The notes: generated by a model not told the origin, from the letters alone. A stretch of 64,000 bases of DNA from Methanococcoides burtonii DSM 6242 (GCF_000013725.1 NC_007955.1:1953579-2017578), one strand, 5' to 3'; numbered from the stretch's first letter, positions 9,658 through 18,857 are shown. Numbers and translations are program-made.

Positions 9658-9888
9658 TTTGATCACCGATAATAAGATAATTGATGTACAGATGGATTTC
9701 AATATTATAAGGTTAGTTGAAAATGTTTTTAGTAGTTTTAGAATCTTGCAAAATGTGTGGCACAATTGTCTGGTTCTTTAGGAATTATGATTTTACTAGA
9801 TACTTTTGGTTCATTGTATTTCTCTTTTGTTCAGTATAAAATAAACTAAATTTGAGACTATTTAATTATTAGTTGCGAATTTAAAATC

Positions 9889-10866
9889 TTAATTAATAGA
9901 AATCTGTTTTAGTATTTGCTTATAGTATAGTGACAACAATACTTTTTCATCATGACCTACATAACTATTATGAGCAATTAGATTTCGACATTTAGCAATT
10001 TCAGTAATTTTAGCTGTGATCCAATGAAGCTCAGGGAAATCCTTTTCGAAGACTGACCAATTACGTTCGATGAGCCGACTAAAATCTTCAAGGTCAAAAT
10101 AAAACAAATCATTTCCCCCTCTCAAAGATAACCACTTGTGTTTTTCTTCGTCTGCTTTTCTATTTTTCAGTTTGTCTGAGAGACCTCTCACAATTGCAAT
10201 TTTGTCTAAATAGTTCTCTCCATGTTCTTCTTTGAAACGCTTGTCAATAAATAATCTTAAACTATTCTCTATACAATAAACTAAAGTATAAACTTCTGCC
10301 ATTTCTTTGCTTTTTTCAATTAAATCGCTTGGAACAATCGCCTCTAAGTTTTTAGTTACTGTGGTGTCTTCTTGAATTTTTGATACTATATGTTCCACAG
10401 ATAAACCTTGGCTCAATTTGAATTCGAAAAATCCCTCTTCTGATTTGTAGTAGCCTAACTCATTCGCACACTTTGTTAGCTTTCGGAGTATGTTGTTTTC
10501 TAAGAATTGATTGCATGTTGGGCAAACTACATTTAAATTATTATAATCGTAATATTTTTCATTGTATAGTGCACAATTAATTGAATCATGTCTTCTACAA
10601 ATTATATGCCTTGGTAAGCTGTCAATTAAATAATTAATGAAGTCCGCTATGGACTCTGGATCGTTTTCATAAGCATCCCTTAAAAATTGATTGATATCAG
10701 AGTCATATTGAAAATCTTTATTCCCCCAGTCTCTTAAATTGTGGGGTATATGTTCTCCTAGTAGGGAAGAATCTGCAATATTTGCAATATTAATCGTATC
10801 CTTAAGAGAAGCAATAGCTGAATACAGACATCTGAGTTTCGTTCCCAACAATTCACTATTTTCCAA
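9889..10866 (-). CDS. Accessory protein with C-terminal Swt1-like HEPN domain
   Basis: A 325-residue protein, clearly more AT-rich than its neighbours. The C-terminal 140 residues match the Swt1-type HEPN pattern: a helical segment with ENSLRLFIDKRF, then CRNLIAH, in which Arg294 and His299 form the RxxxxH active site of HEPN ribonucleases. The central region has candidate metal ligands Cys90, His93, Cys98, Cys115 and Cys118 (VVCPTCNQF). HEPN proteins commonly cut RNA in toxin-antitoxin or antiviral systems. No antitoxin gene is adjacent: flanking genes are lysS and a decarboxylase. RNase activity is inferred, not shown. Confidence 0.7.
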   Translation of the reverse strand: MENSELLGTKLRCLYSAIASLKDTINIANIADSSLLGEHIPHNLRDWGNKDFQYDSDINQFLRDAYENDPESIADFINYLIDSLPRHIICRRHDSINCALYNEKYYDYNNLNVVCPTCNQFLENNILRKLTKCANELGYYKSEEGFFEFKLSQGLSVEHIVSKIQEDTTVTKNLEAIVPSDLIEKSKEMAEVYTLVYCIENSLRLFIDKRFKEEHGENYLDKIAIVRGLSDKLKNRKADEEKHKWLSLRGGNDLFYFDLEDFSRLIERNWSVFEKDFPELHWITAKITEIAKCRNLIAHNSYVGHDEKVLLSLYYKQILKQISIN

Positions 10867-10927
10867 ACCAATTCCTCAACTATCATAAATAAATTTGCAA
10901 ACGATCTCAAACTTCGATCTTAATCAG

Positions 10928-11977
10928 TCACTCCACTATTTCTGTTACGATCTCTTCAAGATCACAGAAGTTCGACCAGAAATTGTAGGCTCCTGCATTG
11001 ATGAACACCAGCTCGTCCCCGATCTTTGGTTCATCCTTTAAGTAAACACGATACCTGAACAGGTCCATGGAACATGGTGTGCACCCTTTCACAACATAGG
11101 GTTCTCCACTATCGTTGCCGACCTCACCTTCAATTCGAAGTTTCACGGGAACCAGGATCGCATCCATGTCGCTGTTATATACAGATGCGTTCACTATGAT
11201 GTTGTTATCATATACTCCTGTTATGTGGCTCACAAGTTTCCCTGCAGGTGCGGATATGAACCTGCCTGGTTCTATCATGAGCTTGATTTCCTTTTCATGA
11301 AGCCATTCCCGAAGTTCGGATATGCGTCTGAATATTCCGTTTATGACATCAACATTGGTGTTGGCATATTCTGAAGGCAGCCCTCCTCCGATGTTCAGTA
11401 TGTCGATGGCTTCCAGTGTTCCTTCAGTGAGTGCGTCCTCTATCTCAGGCTGGATCTTCCATTCGTTCACGTTCTGTGTTTTCCTGTGGAAGTGAACCCC
11501 AAGCTTTTCGATGTTCTTGTTACCTTTAAGCTGAGCTATCCTTTTGTTGATGGTGTCCGAGCTCATTCCGAAAACGAAGTAACGTTCAGTGCGTATGGAG
11601 TGTTCCTTAAGCTTGAGGCGTAACAATAATGTGATCTTCCAGTCGGTATCATCGACTGTAGAAAGCAATGTATCGAGATCGAACTCGTTATCAACTGCAA
11701 AGGAACGGATGCCTTTCTCGTAAAGCTCCCTTATCATCTCAGGTGTCCATGCCTGTGCCAGGAACAATACCCTTGACATGTCCTCTGTGTGCTTCAGCTC
11801 GTTTGGCATGTGGACACTCAGAAGCCCATCGGTCTCAGCTTCGATCAACGGGCTGACCTTCGGGTTCGTCTTTGAGCTGAATGCTACAATATCCGCTACG
11901 TCCTTGACCTTGTGGTATTGCTCAAGGATTATCTTTTTTGAAAGGGTGAATCTGGGGGCAGGTATGTTGCTGTTCAT
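10928..11977 (-). CDS. Fold-type III PLP-dependent amino acid decarboxylase
   Basis: Alanine-racemase-fold decarboxylase of 349 residues, related to ornithine, diaminopimelate and carboxynorspermidine decarboxylases. Lys36 in FSSKTNP is the PLP Schiff-base lysine, GGGLP (197-201) binds the phosphate, EPGRF (236-240) is the conserved arginine loop, and CTPCSMD (299-305) supplies the catalytic cysteine from the partner subunit. At 349 residues it is shorter than typical DapF-partner LysA (about 420), closer to carboxynorspermidine decarboxylase. The start overlaps the upstream DHS-like gene by 4 bp, suggesting a polyamine-related role. Substrate is uncertain. Confidence 0.82.
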   Translation of the reverse strand: MNSNIPAPRFTLSKKIILEQYHKVKDVADIVAFSSKTNPKVSPLIEAETDGLLSVHMPNELKHTEDMSRVLFLAQAWTPEMIRELYEKGIRSFAVDNEFDLDTLLSTVDDTDWKITLLLRLKLKEHSIRTERYFVFGMSSDTINKRIAQLKGNKNIEKLGVHFHRKTQNVNEWKIQPEIEDALTEGTLEAIDILNIGGGLPSEYANTNVDVINGIFRRISELREWLHEKEIKLMIEPGRFISAPAGKLVSHITGVYDNNIIVNASVYNSDMDAILVPVKLRIEGEVGNDSGEPYVVKGCTPCSMDLFRYRVYLKDEPKIGDELVFINAGAYNFWSNFCDLEEIVTEIVE

Positions 11978-12948
11978 TTTACCACTCCGGTGGTCCTGTT
12001 CTCCTGCAGCCCTTTAAGCAGACCATCGGCTGCCAGTTCATCAAGTGCCCTTATCATTGCCAGAGGGAAGGTTATGCTCACATCTCCTATGACCGTAGCA
12101 ACATCACTTTCGTCCTTGACTTTTCCCCATGACTTTGCTTCATTGGTGTTAGCCCCTGACATGCTTCCTGAGGTGCGGTGAGCAGTTGTCATATATACTG
12201 CATATTCAGCACCTCCGTTCAGGAGGGTGCTCAAGATGGCATGATGCTTTGAGATGGACCCACCAAGGGCTATGACCCCCTTGCGGTCATCATGACTGCT
12301 GGCAAAAAGGATGTTCCCGAAGTCCTTCACTACATCCACGATAAAATCCGGGTGTTCCTGCTGGAACAGATAGAGGTGGAATCCGAACGCTCCATCGGTT
12401 ATGGCAGGACAGAATATAGGTACGTTGTTCTTCGCAGCCTGATAGAGTATGGAGCTCTCATCATCGAGCATAAGTCCTATCTCCCTGAGCATATCCGAAA
12501 CTGCCCAGCGGTTTTGCTTTTCGTAAAGCTCTTTGAGGATCTTATCGACGAGGCTCTCGAAGTTCATGTAACTCTCTGTTTTGATGAGCAGGTTCCCGAC
12601 ACGGTTGATTCCCTGTTCATGAAGTTCAACATCATCTGTATGGAAAGAGCCTATCTGGAAATCCTCTCCTGTGGCTTTCATTATATCTTCTTCAAGACCG
12701 CCTACGGTAGTGACGATGACATCGGCAACGCCAAGGTCTATGAGTTGTGCAAAGAATCCGCGAAGCCCTGAGGTAACCATGTTCGAGGTAAATGTAAGGA
12801 AGACCTTTGCTGAATCCTTTTTCATCTTCACGATCACATCGGATGCCCGCTGAAGCTCTACACTCTGGAATCCTATGAACTCATAGGAATCGACAAGCTC
12901 TGATACTGTCATGTTTTGCTTCCATTTAAGGTCCTTTACTTTTACCAT
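11974..12948 (-). CDS. Deoxyhypusine synthase-like protein (divergent paralogue type)
   Basis: NAD-dependent aminobutyl-transfer family, 324 residues. The lysine that carries the enzyme-imine intermediate is conserved (Lys276 in SWGKV), as are GGSISKHH and CPAITDG. However, the stretch before it reads TTAHRTSGSMSG, whereas canonical DHS has an NTAQEFDGSDSG-type sequence, so residues contacting spermidine differ. Methanosarcina genomes carry two DHS paralogues, and this one looks like the divergent copy. A GGTGATC ribosome binding site precedes ATG 12948. Coupling to a PLP decarboxylase raises the possibility of free polyamine (for example homospermidine-type) synthesis rather than aIF5A modification. 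Confidence 0.8.
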   Translation of the reverse strand: MVKVKDLKWKQNMTVSELVDSYEFIGFQSVELQRASDVIVKMKKDSAKVFLTFTSNMVTSGLRGFFAQLIDLGVADVIVTTVGGLEEDIMKATGEDFQIGSFHTDDVELHEQGINRVGNLLIKTESYMNFESLVDKILKELYEKQNRWAVSDMLREIGLMLDDESSILYQAAKNNVPIFCPAITDGAFGFHLYLFQQEHPDFIVDVVKDFGNILFASSHDDRKGVIALGGSISKHHAILSTLLNGGAEYAVYMTTAHRTSGSMSGANTNEAKSWGKVKDESDVATVIGDVSITFPLAMIRALDELAADGLLKGLQENRTTGVVK

Positions 12949-13238
12949 TAAAGATCACCGTTTAAATATGAGGTTGATGGAATCTTTGAATCATATATAA
13001 ATGTTGGTCTGTTTTGATTTTGTTAAGTCGAGAAGCATTTCAAACATACTTACCGATACGCACTGTTTTATCTTGTGAGAGAAAGGATTGAATCTTTCCG
13101 GAAATTAAACCCGAAATAACAGTGAAGGTGGCTGAATTTTTGCTATAAATATAGGTTCAATTTTATTCGTAGCTTAAGGCAAGAATATAAACTTCTGGTG
13201 TATAGTGTTTCTTAGTAAACTACAATGAGGTGTTAGAC

Positions 13239-13982
13239 ATGTCTCAAGAAAATTCAAATAGCAAATTGTTCTACGTTGTACTTGCCCTGTCAATAGCTCT
13301 CGTCCTAATGGCAGCAGCTATGTTTGCAGGTTCAGGTACGTCTGTACAACCCGGATCAGAAAATACAATCCAGATGAGTGGAAGTGCTGAGGAAAAAGTC
13401 GTTCCTGACACTGCATCAATTAGCATAGGTGTAGTAATCGATGCGGACACTTCAAAAGAAGCATCCGTGGAAAATGCAGCTATAATGGCAACTGTTTTGC
13501 AGGAACTCAAGGATCTCGGTCTGGAGGATAAAGATATCAGAACGTCCTATGTTTCTGTTTACCCAATCTACAATTACGATGGTGTACGCACAATAGAGGG
13601 CTACTCAGCTTCCAACAGTGTAGAGATTATAACTACTAATCTCGAACTCCTTAGTGATATTGTTGATAAATCTGCAGCGGCCGGGGCCAACCAGATAGGC
13701 GGTGTATCCTTTTCAGTTTCTGATGAAATGCAAAAAGAGCTTCGTGAAGAATTAATCGATGAAGCAGTAGCAGATGCATCCTCAAAAGCTGAACTGCTCG
13801 CTGACAGCCTTGGTGTCAGAATAGTTGGTGTACAGGCATCATCAATAAGTGATGGTTTCAGCTCCCGGGTTTTCTTCGATGTAGCGGAAGAAGCAATGGA
13901 TATGGGAGGCAGCTCCACTCCAATCATGTCTGGTGAATCAACCGTTTCAATGTCAGTGCATGTAACGTATCTTATTAAGTAA
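13239..13982 (+). CDS. SIMPL-domain (DUF541) exported protein
   Basis: A 247-residue protein with an N-terminal membrane anchor or signal (about residues 9-31) followed by a SIMPL domain, recognised by the opening GSAEEKVVPD and the NSVEI and VGVQASSI strands. Bacterial homologues (BP26, YggE) form ring-shaped periplasmic oligomers of unclear function, sometimes tied to oxidative stress. The start is ATG 13239, preceded at 6 nt by GAGGTG; a GTG at 13230 is inside that ribosome binding site. The 290 bp upstream (12949-13238) hold divergent promoters and no gene. Confidence 0.85.
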   Translation: MSQENSNSKLFYVVLALSIALVLMAAAMFAGSGTSVQPGSENTIQMSGSAEEKVVPDTASISIGVVIDADTSKEASVENAAIMATVLQELKDLGLEDKDIRTSYVSVYPIYNYDGVRTIEGYSASNSVEIITTNLELLSDIVDKSAAAGANQIGGVSFSVSDEMQKELREELIDEAVADASSKAELLADSLGVRIVGVQASSISDGFSSRVFFDVAEEAMDMGGSSTPIMSGESTVSMSVHVTYLIK

Positions 13983-14085
13983 TCTGTACGTGGACTCATG
14001 GAATAAATGGGGACTTTTGTTTCTTTTTATTCTTACTTTTTTTAATTAAGAATATCAGATTTTGGATATTCTTGTTAAAGTCACT

Positions 14086-14409
14086 TTAAACCATTTCCCA
14101 TTTTCCTTTGTAGTTTACAATCTTTGCAGGAAAATTAGGTACTGGAAGAGTTGTAACTGTTTCACTTAATAGTTTGTATTTGCAGATGTCGTCTTTTTCG
14201 TGATATTGATTTAAATGAACAATAATGTTCTCGTAATAATTATCTGTCGTCTTTAATTTTCTTGGAGCTTTACTTGTAAAGCCACAAACCCATCCGCCAT
14301 CATTTTTACTTGGATTTTCAACTATGATGTTTTGTTTTTCTATATTATAATCAAATCTTCTGAATGAAGTTAGTGGCTCGTTTACTTCTTCATATCTGTT
14401 CTTATCTTT
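14086..14409 (-). pseudogene. Start-less coding remnant of unknown family
   Basis: A 107-codon open frame ends at TAA 14086 and is bounded upstream by an in-frame TGA at 14410. It has no ATG, GTG or TTG in a useful position, yet its composition is protein-like (WVCGFTSKAPRKL, TLPVPNFPAKI). It is AT-rich relative to neighbours and lies directly behind the pdaD promoter. I read it as the C-terminal remnant of a lost or transferred gene. The family is not recognised. It occupies most of the 490-bp gap between the SIMPL gene and pdaD; nothing else is seen there. Confidence 0.45.
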
Positions 14410-14473
14410 TCAATCTTCTTTTTTTCTCCCGTCTATCGAAACATATTTAAGTCTCTTCTCAATAGCCTTGACT

Positions 14474-15016
14474 ATGATCCCGAAAAAAGCATTCGTGGTA
14501 AAAGGCACAGGCGTGCACAAGGATAAACTGGCATCTTTCGAGCTTGCGTTAAGGGATGCGGGTATCGAAAAATTCAACCTTGTGACCGTTTCAAGCATAC
14601 TACCTCCGAACTGTTCTATTGTTTCAAGGAAAGAGGGCCTTGAAGAACTTGCTCCCGGGCAGATAGTATATTGTGTCATGGCAAAGAACCAGACCAATGA
14701 GCCGGAACGGATGATCGCAGCAGCTATTGGGAATGCAGTGCCTGTTGATAGTAATGATTATGGCTATATCTCCGAACATCATTCTTTTGGGGAGGATGAA
14801 CGGACTGCGGGGATCTATGCGGAAGACCTTGCAGCTACAATGCTCGCTACCACGCTTGGCATCGAGTTCGATGCTGATTCTGCGTGGGGGGAAAGGGAAC
14901 GGGTGTATAAGGCGAGTGGTCATATATTCGATACTGTTCACTATTGCCGCTGTGTAAAAGGGGATGAAAACGGGCTGTGGACAACGGTCGTTGTTTCTAT
15001 GGTATTCGTTCTTTGA
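14474..15016 (+). CDS. pdaD: Pyruvoyl-dependent arginine decarboxylase
   Basis: Converts arginine to agmatine, the first step of archaeal polyamine synthesis. The 180-residue proenzyme cleaves itself between the two serines of VSSILPPNC (Ser40-Ser41), generating the pyruvoyl cofactor on the alpha chain. GERERVYKASGH and the C-terminal hydrophobic strand fit the family. ATG 14474 is preferred to a TTG two codons earlier; a TATA-like CATATTTAAG lies about 28 nt upstream, so the transcript may be leaderless. The next enzyme, agmatinase, is encoded at 36.1 kb. Confidence 0.95.
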   Translation: MIPKKAFVVKGTGVHKDKLASFELALRDAGIEKFNLVTVSSILPPNCSIVSRKEGLEELAPGQIVYCVMAKNQTNEPERMIAAAIGNAVPVDSNDYGYISEHHSFGEDERTAGIYAEDLAATMLATTLGIEFDADSAWGERERVYKASGHIFDTVHYCRCVKGDENGLWTTVVVSMVFVL

Positions 15017-15041
15017 ATTGGTATGTATCCGAATAATTTTC

Positions 15042-15054
15042 GGTATGGCTAACC
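15042..15054 (+). promoter_or_regulatory. Candidate DtxR-type operator
   Basis: GGTATGGCTAACC resembles the central part of the DtxR consensus (GGTTAGCCTAACC; 10 of 13 positions by eye). It lies just upstream of the TATA-like TTTATATATTTA at 15059-15070, in front of the dtxR-feoB operon, as expected for iron-dependent autoregulation. Inferred from one site only. Confidence 0.35.
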
Positions 15055-15112
15055 ACAATTTATATATTTAGAACAGGGATTATAGCCACACATATAATAT
15101 AGTGTGAACAAG

Positions 15113-15793
15113 ATGACTGGCGACCGTATAGAAGAATATCTTGAAACGATAGACTCCCTTGTCAAGAGCCGTGGGACTCCTGTCAAGAACAAGGATATTG
15201 CTGAAGAGCTTGGCTTTTCTCAAGCTTCAGTTTCTGAAATGGTGCAAAAGCTGGCGGATGAAGGGCTTGTGATACACGAACCTTATCATGGTGTTGAGCT
15301 CACGAACAGAGGTGTCCTTCAGGTGAACAGTATTCGCCGTAAACACCATGTTATTGAGACGTTTTTTTCTGATGTACTGGCCCTCGAACCTGAGGTCGCA
15401 CATAACGAAGCCTGCGGGCTTGAACACACGGTGTCTGATCTTGTAGTGGAAAGCATGTGCAATTACCTTGGTAACAACAATATCGATTGCAAACCCGCAG
15501 ATGGGAATGAGCATTGTCCTTTCAAGGAGAGCTATGTTTCTCTGGCCGATCTTAAAGAAGGGGATTTCGGTACGGTTGTTATGATGACCTTGTCAGATTC
15601 ATCAAAAGGGCGTCTTAGCTCACTTGGAATGATAACCGGTGAGAACATAGAGGTTAAACGTAAACAAAAGCAGGGTTCAACTTCGATATTGACCCGGGGT
15701 ACTGAGATAGCTCTTGGGAATGAGATCGCTAAGAAGATATTTGTACGTTTGGGTATGAGGAAGAGGTATCCACGTGGAAACGACAGAATTTAA
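15113..15793 (+). CDS. DtxR-family metal-dependent regulator
   Basis: A 226-residue regulator: an N-terminal winged helix (MTGDRIEEYLETID start, recognition region SQASVSEMV), a dimerisation and metal-binding domain with ANEACGLEHTV-like ligands (HNEACGLEH), and a C-terminal FeoA/SH3-like domain (LKEGDFGTVVMM). DtxR proteins repress iron-uptake genes when Fe(II) or Mn(II) is bound. It overlaps the feoB start by 20 bp, so it very likely controls its own operon in response to iron. ATG 15113 was chosen over GTG 15104 because DtxR proteins typically begin at this point. Confidence 0.92.
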   Translation: MTGDRIEEYLETIDSLVKSRGTPVKNKDIAEELGFSQASVSEMVQKLADEGLVIHEPYHGVELTNRGVLQVNSIRRKHHVIETFFSDVLALEPEVAHNEACGLEHTVSDLVVESMCNYLGNNNIDCKPADGNEHCPFKESYVSLADLKEGDFGTVVMMTLSDSSKGRLSSLGMITGENIEVKRKQKQGSTSILTRGTEIALGNEIAKKIFVRLGMRKRYPRGNDRI

Positions 15794-17750
15794 TGATGGC
15801 CCTGTTGCGAATGTTCGTAAGACGAGGCCGCCTGATTTTGACATGACCATAGCTTTTGTGGGCAATCCCAGTGTCGGTAAAAGCGCATTCTTTTCCCGGC
15901 TCACTGGCGTGGGAGTTGTAGTGGCGAACTATCCCGGAACTACTGTGGAACTTACACACGGCAGTGTCAATGTAGGTTCTAAGAAGCTTGATGTTGTCGA
16001 TCTTCCTGGCATATATTCTCTGGGCGCATCAACTGAGGATGAGAAAGTTTCAAAACGCTATCTTTTGCGTGAATATCCGGATGCTATCATAAATGTGGTC
16101 GATGCTACACGTCTTGAACGCAACCTTTTCCTTACACTGCAATTGCTTGAGTTTAACATACCTATGGTGGTAGCACTTAATCAGATGGATGCTGCAAAGG
16201 AAATGGGCATCGAGATCGATATTGAAAAGCTTTCCGAGATCCTCGGGGTGCCTGTGGTACCTACCATCGCTACCAAAGGCTTCGGGCTGGAAGGTGCTGT
16301 TTTTGCAGCCATCGATGAGAAGCTTTCCATTGAGGGTAGACATAGGGTACATTACGATAATCATATTCTTCGCGCGATTGAGAAACTCGATGAGGATTTT
16401 CCAGAGATCGGGTATGGTATCAAGGTCAGAGCACTTGAAAGGGATGAAGAGTTCGTTAAATTGAGCTGTCGTCCTCACGATGCCGACCTTTTATTAATTA
16501 CATCCGAATCCATTACCGATGATATCGAAAAAGCACATGGCATGTCTATTTCGGATACTATCGTGCGCGACCTTTACGGTGAGGCAGGTTATATCGTTGA
16601 CAGTGTGACAACTCAGGTCGAACATAAGGTCACATTTAAAGAACGGATCGATTCGGTACTAACTTCGGAATATGTGGGAATTACCGGACTTGTTGCTGCA
16701 CTGCTCTTGACTTTCTTTGTAGTTTTTACTGTGGGCGGTTTTCTTGAAGAGGGCATAGTTTCCCTGTTCGAGACCTTTCTTATCTCCCCGGCAGAAAGTC
16801 TGCTTGCAAGTTCACACCCTGTTATCAGGAACGTCATCATCTATTCTCTTCTGGGGGTCGAGGCAGGGTTTGCCATCGCTATTCCCTACATTGCGGTTTT
16901 CTACGTGATATTGTCACTATTCGAGGATTCCGGTTATCTGACAAGGGCATCCTTTCTGCTCGATAACTGGACTCATAAAGTCGGGCTTCATGGTCGGGCT
17001 ATCATCCCTCTTATACTAGGTATGGGCTGTAATGTCCCGGCAATAATGTCTACGCGCACTCTGAATACGGTACGTGAGAAAAGGATAGCATCTGTGCTGA
17101 TCGCACTGACACCATGCTCCGCAAGGACTGTGATAATTATTGGACTTGTGGGGACCTTTGTGGGATATTGGGCAGCTATTTCCATCTACGTACTGGAACT
17201 TGTGATCATCTTTGCTACCGGCTGGGTGCTCGGGAAAGGGCTTCCGGGAGAAAGGACTGGTCTTATAATGGAAATGGCTCCGTTACGAAAACCAGATAGG
17301 AGAGCTACTTTTCAGAAGACCTGGTTGCGTGTGCGTGAGTTCATGTATGTTGCATTTCCGTTATTAGTAGCAGGAAGTGCATTGCTTGGTCTGATAGATT
17401 CTCTTGGTGTCCTGGATGTGTTCCAGAATGCAGTGGAGCCGGTATCTGTGGGACTTTTGGGTTTGCCGGCATTCGCAGCAACTGCACTTATCTTTGGTAT
17501 CCTCAGGAAAGAAATGGCATTGCAGATACTGGCTGTGCTTGCTGGAACTGCAAATTTTGCCTTGGTACTCACACCTTTGCAGATGTACTCTTTCGCGGTC
17601 ATAACAACCATCTATATCCCATGTGTTGCAACCATTGCAATACTAAAGAATGAGCTTGGATGGAAAGACACCACTTTGATATCTCTTTTCACTATCACTC
17701 TTGCATTTACGATCGGTGCACTGATCAATATGATCGGAATGAATCTCTAA
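15774..17750 (+). CDS. feoB: Ferrous iron transporter FeoB
   Basis: GTPase-coupled Fe(II) importer of the cell membrane, 658 residues. The G domain is N-terminal: G1 GNPSVGKS (30-37), G3 DLPG, G4 NQMD. A helical linker follows, then about eight transmembrane helices with the two Gate domains; GMGCNVPA is the conserved Gate cysteine motif. The start is GTG 15774 within the dtxR gene; ATG 15843 is an alternative that would remove 23 non-conserved residues. No separate feoA is present, though the regulator carries a FeoA-like domain. Confidence 0.95.
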   Translation: METTEFNDGPVANVRKTRPPDFDMTIAFVGNPSVGKSAFFSRLTGVGVVVANYPGTTVELTHGSVNVGSKKLDVVDLPGIYSLGASTEDEKVSKRYLLREYPDAIINVVDATRLERNLFLTLQLLEFNIPMVVALNQMDAAKEMGIEIDIEKLSEILGVPVVPTIATKGFGLEGAVFAAIDEKLSIEGRHRVHYDNHILRAIEKLDEDFPEIGYGIKVRALERDEEFVKLSCRPHDADLLLITSESITDDIEKAHGMSISDTIVRDLYGEAGYIVDSVTTQVEHKVTFKERIDSVLTSEYVGITGLVAALLLTFFVVFTVGGFLEEGIVSLFETFLISPAESLLASSHPVIRNVIIYSLLGVEAGFAIAIPYIAVFYVILSLFEDSGYLTRASFLLDNWTHKVGLHGRAIIPLILGMGCNVPAIMSTRTLNTVREKRIASVLIALTPCSARTVIIIGLVGTFVGYWAAISIYVLELVIIFATGWVLGKGLPGERTGLIMEMAPLRKPDRRATFQKTWLRVREFMYVAFPLLVAGSALLGLIDSLGVLDVFQNAVEPVSVGLLGLPAFAATALIFGILRKEMALQILAVLAGTANFALVLTPLQMYSFAVITTIYIPCVATIAILKNELGWKDTTLISLFTITLAFTIGALINMIGMNL

Positions 17751-17827
17751 AGTTTGTTCGATCGAGTCTTATTTTTTGGATCTTTCTATCTCGGTAGACT
17801 TTAATAGTACTAGACAAACTAACATAT

Positions 17828-18046
17828 ATGACTCGTATCACAGCTACTAGTGAAAAACCAGCCATAACTGTTCTTATGGATATTTTCGAGATGAGCAACA
17901 TGCGTGCACCAGGTTTTGCCGAAGTATCTGACATGCTTGAGATCATGGGTACTCATGCTTCAATAATGGATGTTGCCGTATCTTATGAAGACGAAGAGGT
18001 TGCCCACGTTCATACACTTAGCATCATGGATGCAAAGAAAAAGTGA
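17828..18046 (+). CDS. Conserved-looking small hypothetical protein
   Basis: A 72-residue protein with no signal peptide or membrane segment. It is acidic and Met-rich, with FEMSNMRAPGFAEVSDMLEI and a His-containing C-terminus (VAHVHTLSIMD). A TATA-like TTTAATAGTAC sits about 25 nt before the ATG, so it probably has its own leaderless transcript rather than being read from feoB. The family is not recognised. Confidence 0.6.
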   Translation: MTRITATSEKPAITVLMDIFEMSNMRAPGFAEVSDMLEIMGTHASIMDVAVSYEDEEVAHVHTLSIMDAKKK

Positions 18047-18055
18047 GTTATTTGT

Positions 18056-18856
18056 TCAAAGGGTTGAGCTCAGAAGTTCATTTATTTCGTCATCGATTTC
18101 TTCGTTTAGGTCCGTGTAAAAGTTGTGGTCACGTATAAGGTTGCCCTCAAATTCGAGGGTGTCAATGTGGCCGTACCAGTATATTACCATCCCTGTGCCA
18201 TACTCCCTCTCGTAATGCTGGAACTGCTTCTTGTAATAGTGGGAATGCTCCCTTTCATCTCCAAACATTGCTTTACTTTCTATCCATCCAACTTCGGTAT
18301 CATCGACATAGAGTGGTTTGTCCAGGAAAAAATCAGGTGTCTTTTGCATTCCCATTGCCCTCAGGTCTTCTTCAGTGCTATAACCTAACTGGTGATGGTC
18401 AAGCCATTTACTAATGATATCTTCCCCCATCTGCCCCTTTACAACCTGCAAAGCATGTGCCTTTGGGGAGAAAAAATGGTCCGAACTGGTCGCCTCCTCA
18501 ATTTCAGATGCAAGTCTCCTGTCATCAAGTGTATCCAGATTTTTTAGAACATGTTTTTTAGAATATCCCAATTCCCTGATGATCACACTTGCCATCAAAG
18601 TAGCTGGTACATCATTGTTCGTTGCCAACGTATTGATGTCCATACCTTTTTCCCAGAGATATCGGAAGTTCTTCCCCCTTTTCTGAAGTAGTCCCATCTT
18701 CCTTTTGACCTTTGAGACAATTTTTTGATTAAGAATTGCGGCGATTACTCCAACGGATTCTCCAAATTCGAGGGATAAAGTGTCGATATCTTCGGGGCGA
18801 TTTACCAGATGGTATATTTGGAGGTATGTCTCATTTTCCATTTTAAGCCTTTCCAT
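18056..18856 (-). CDS. CDIN1/TPD-type nuclease (C15orf41 homologue)
   Basis: A 266-residue protein matching the TPD domain family named after its Thr-Pro-Asp motif. The motif appears as QKTPDFFLDKP and is followed by GWIESKAMFGD, together the D...ExK core of a PD-(D/E)XK nuclease. The N-terminal half is helical with a helix-turn-helix-like region. The human homologue CDIN1 (mutated in congenital dyserythropoietic anaemia I) binds codanin-1; archaeal relatives are described as resolvase-like. It begins 1 bp after the stop of a DNA glycosylase gene, which supports a DNA-repair role. ATG 18841 is an alternative start. Confidence 0.8.
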   Translation of the reverse strand: MERLKMENETYLQIYHLVNRPEDIDTLSLEFGESVGVIAAILNQKIVSKVKRKMGLLQKRGKNFRYLWEKGMDINTLATNNDVPATLMASVIIRELGYSKKHVLKNLDTLDDRRLASEIEEATSSDHFFSPKAHALQVVKGQMGEDIISKWLDHHQLGYSTEEDLRAMGMQKTPDFFLDKPLYVDDTEVGWIESKAMFGDEREHSHYYKKQFQHYEREYGTGMVIYWYGHIDTLEFEGNLIRDHNFYTDLNEEIDDEINELLSSTL

Positions 18857-18857
18857 T

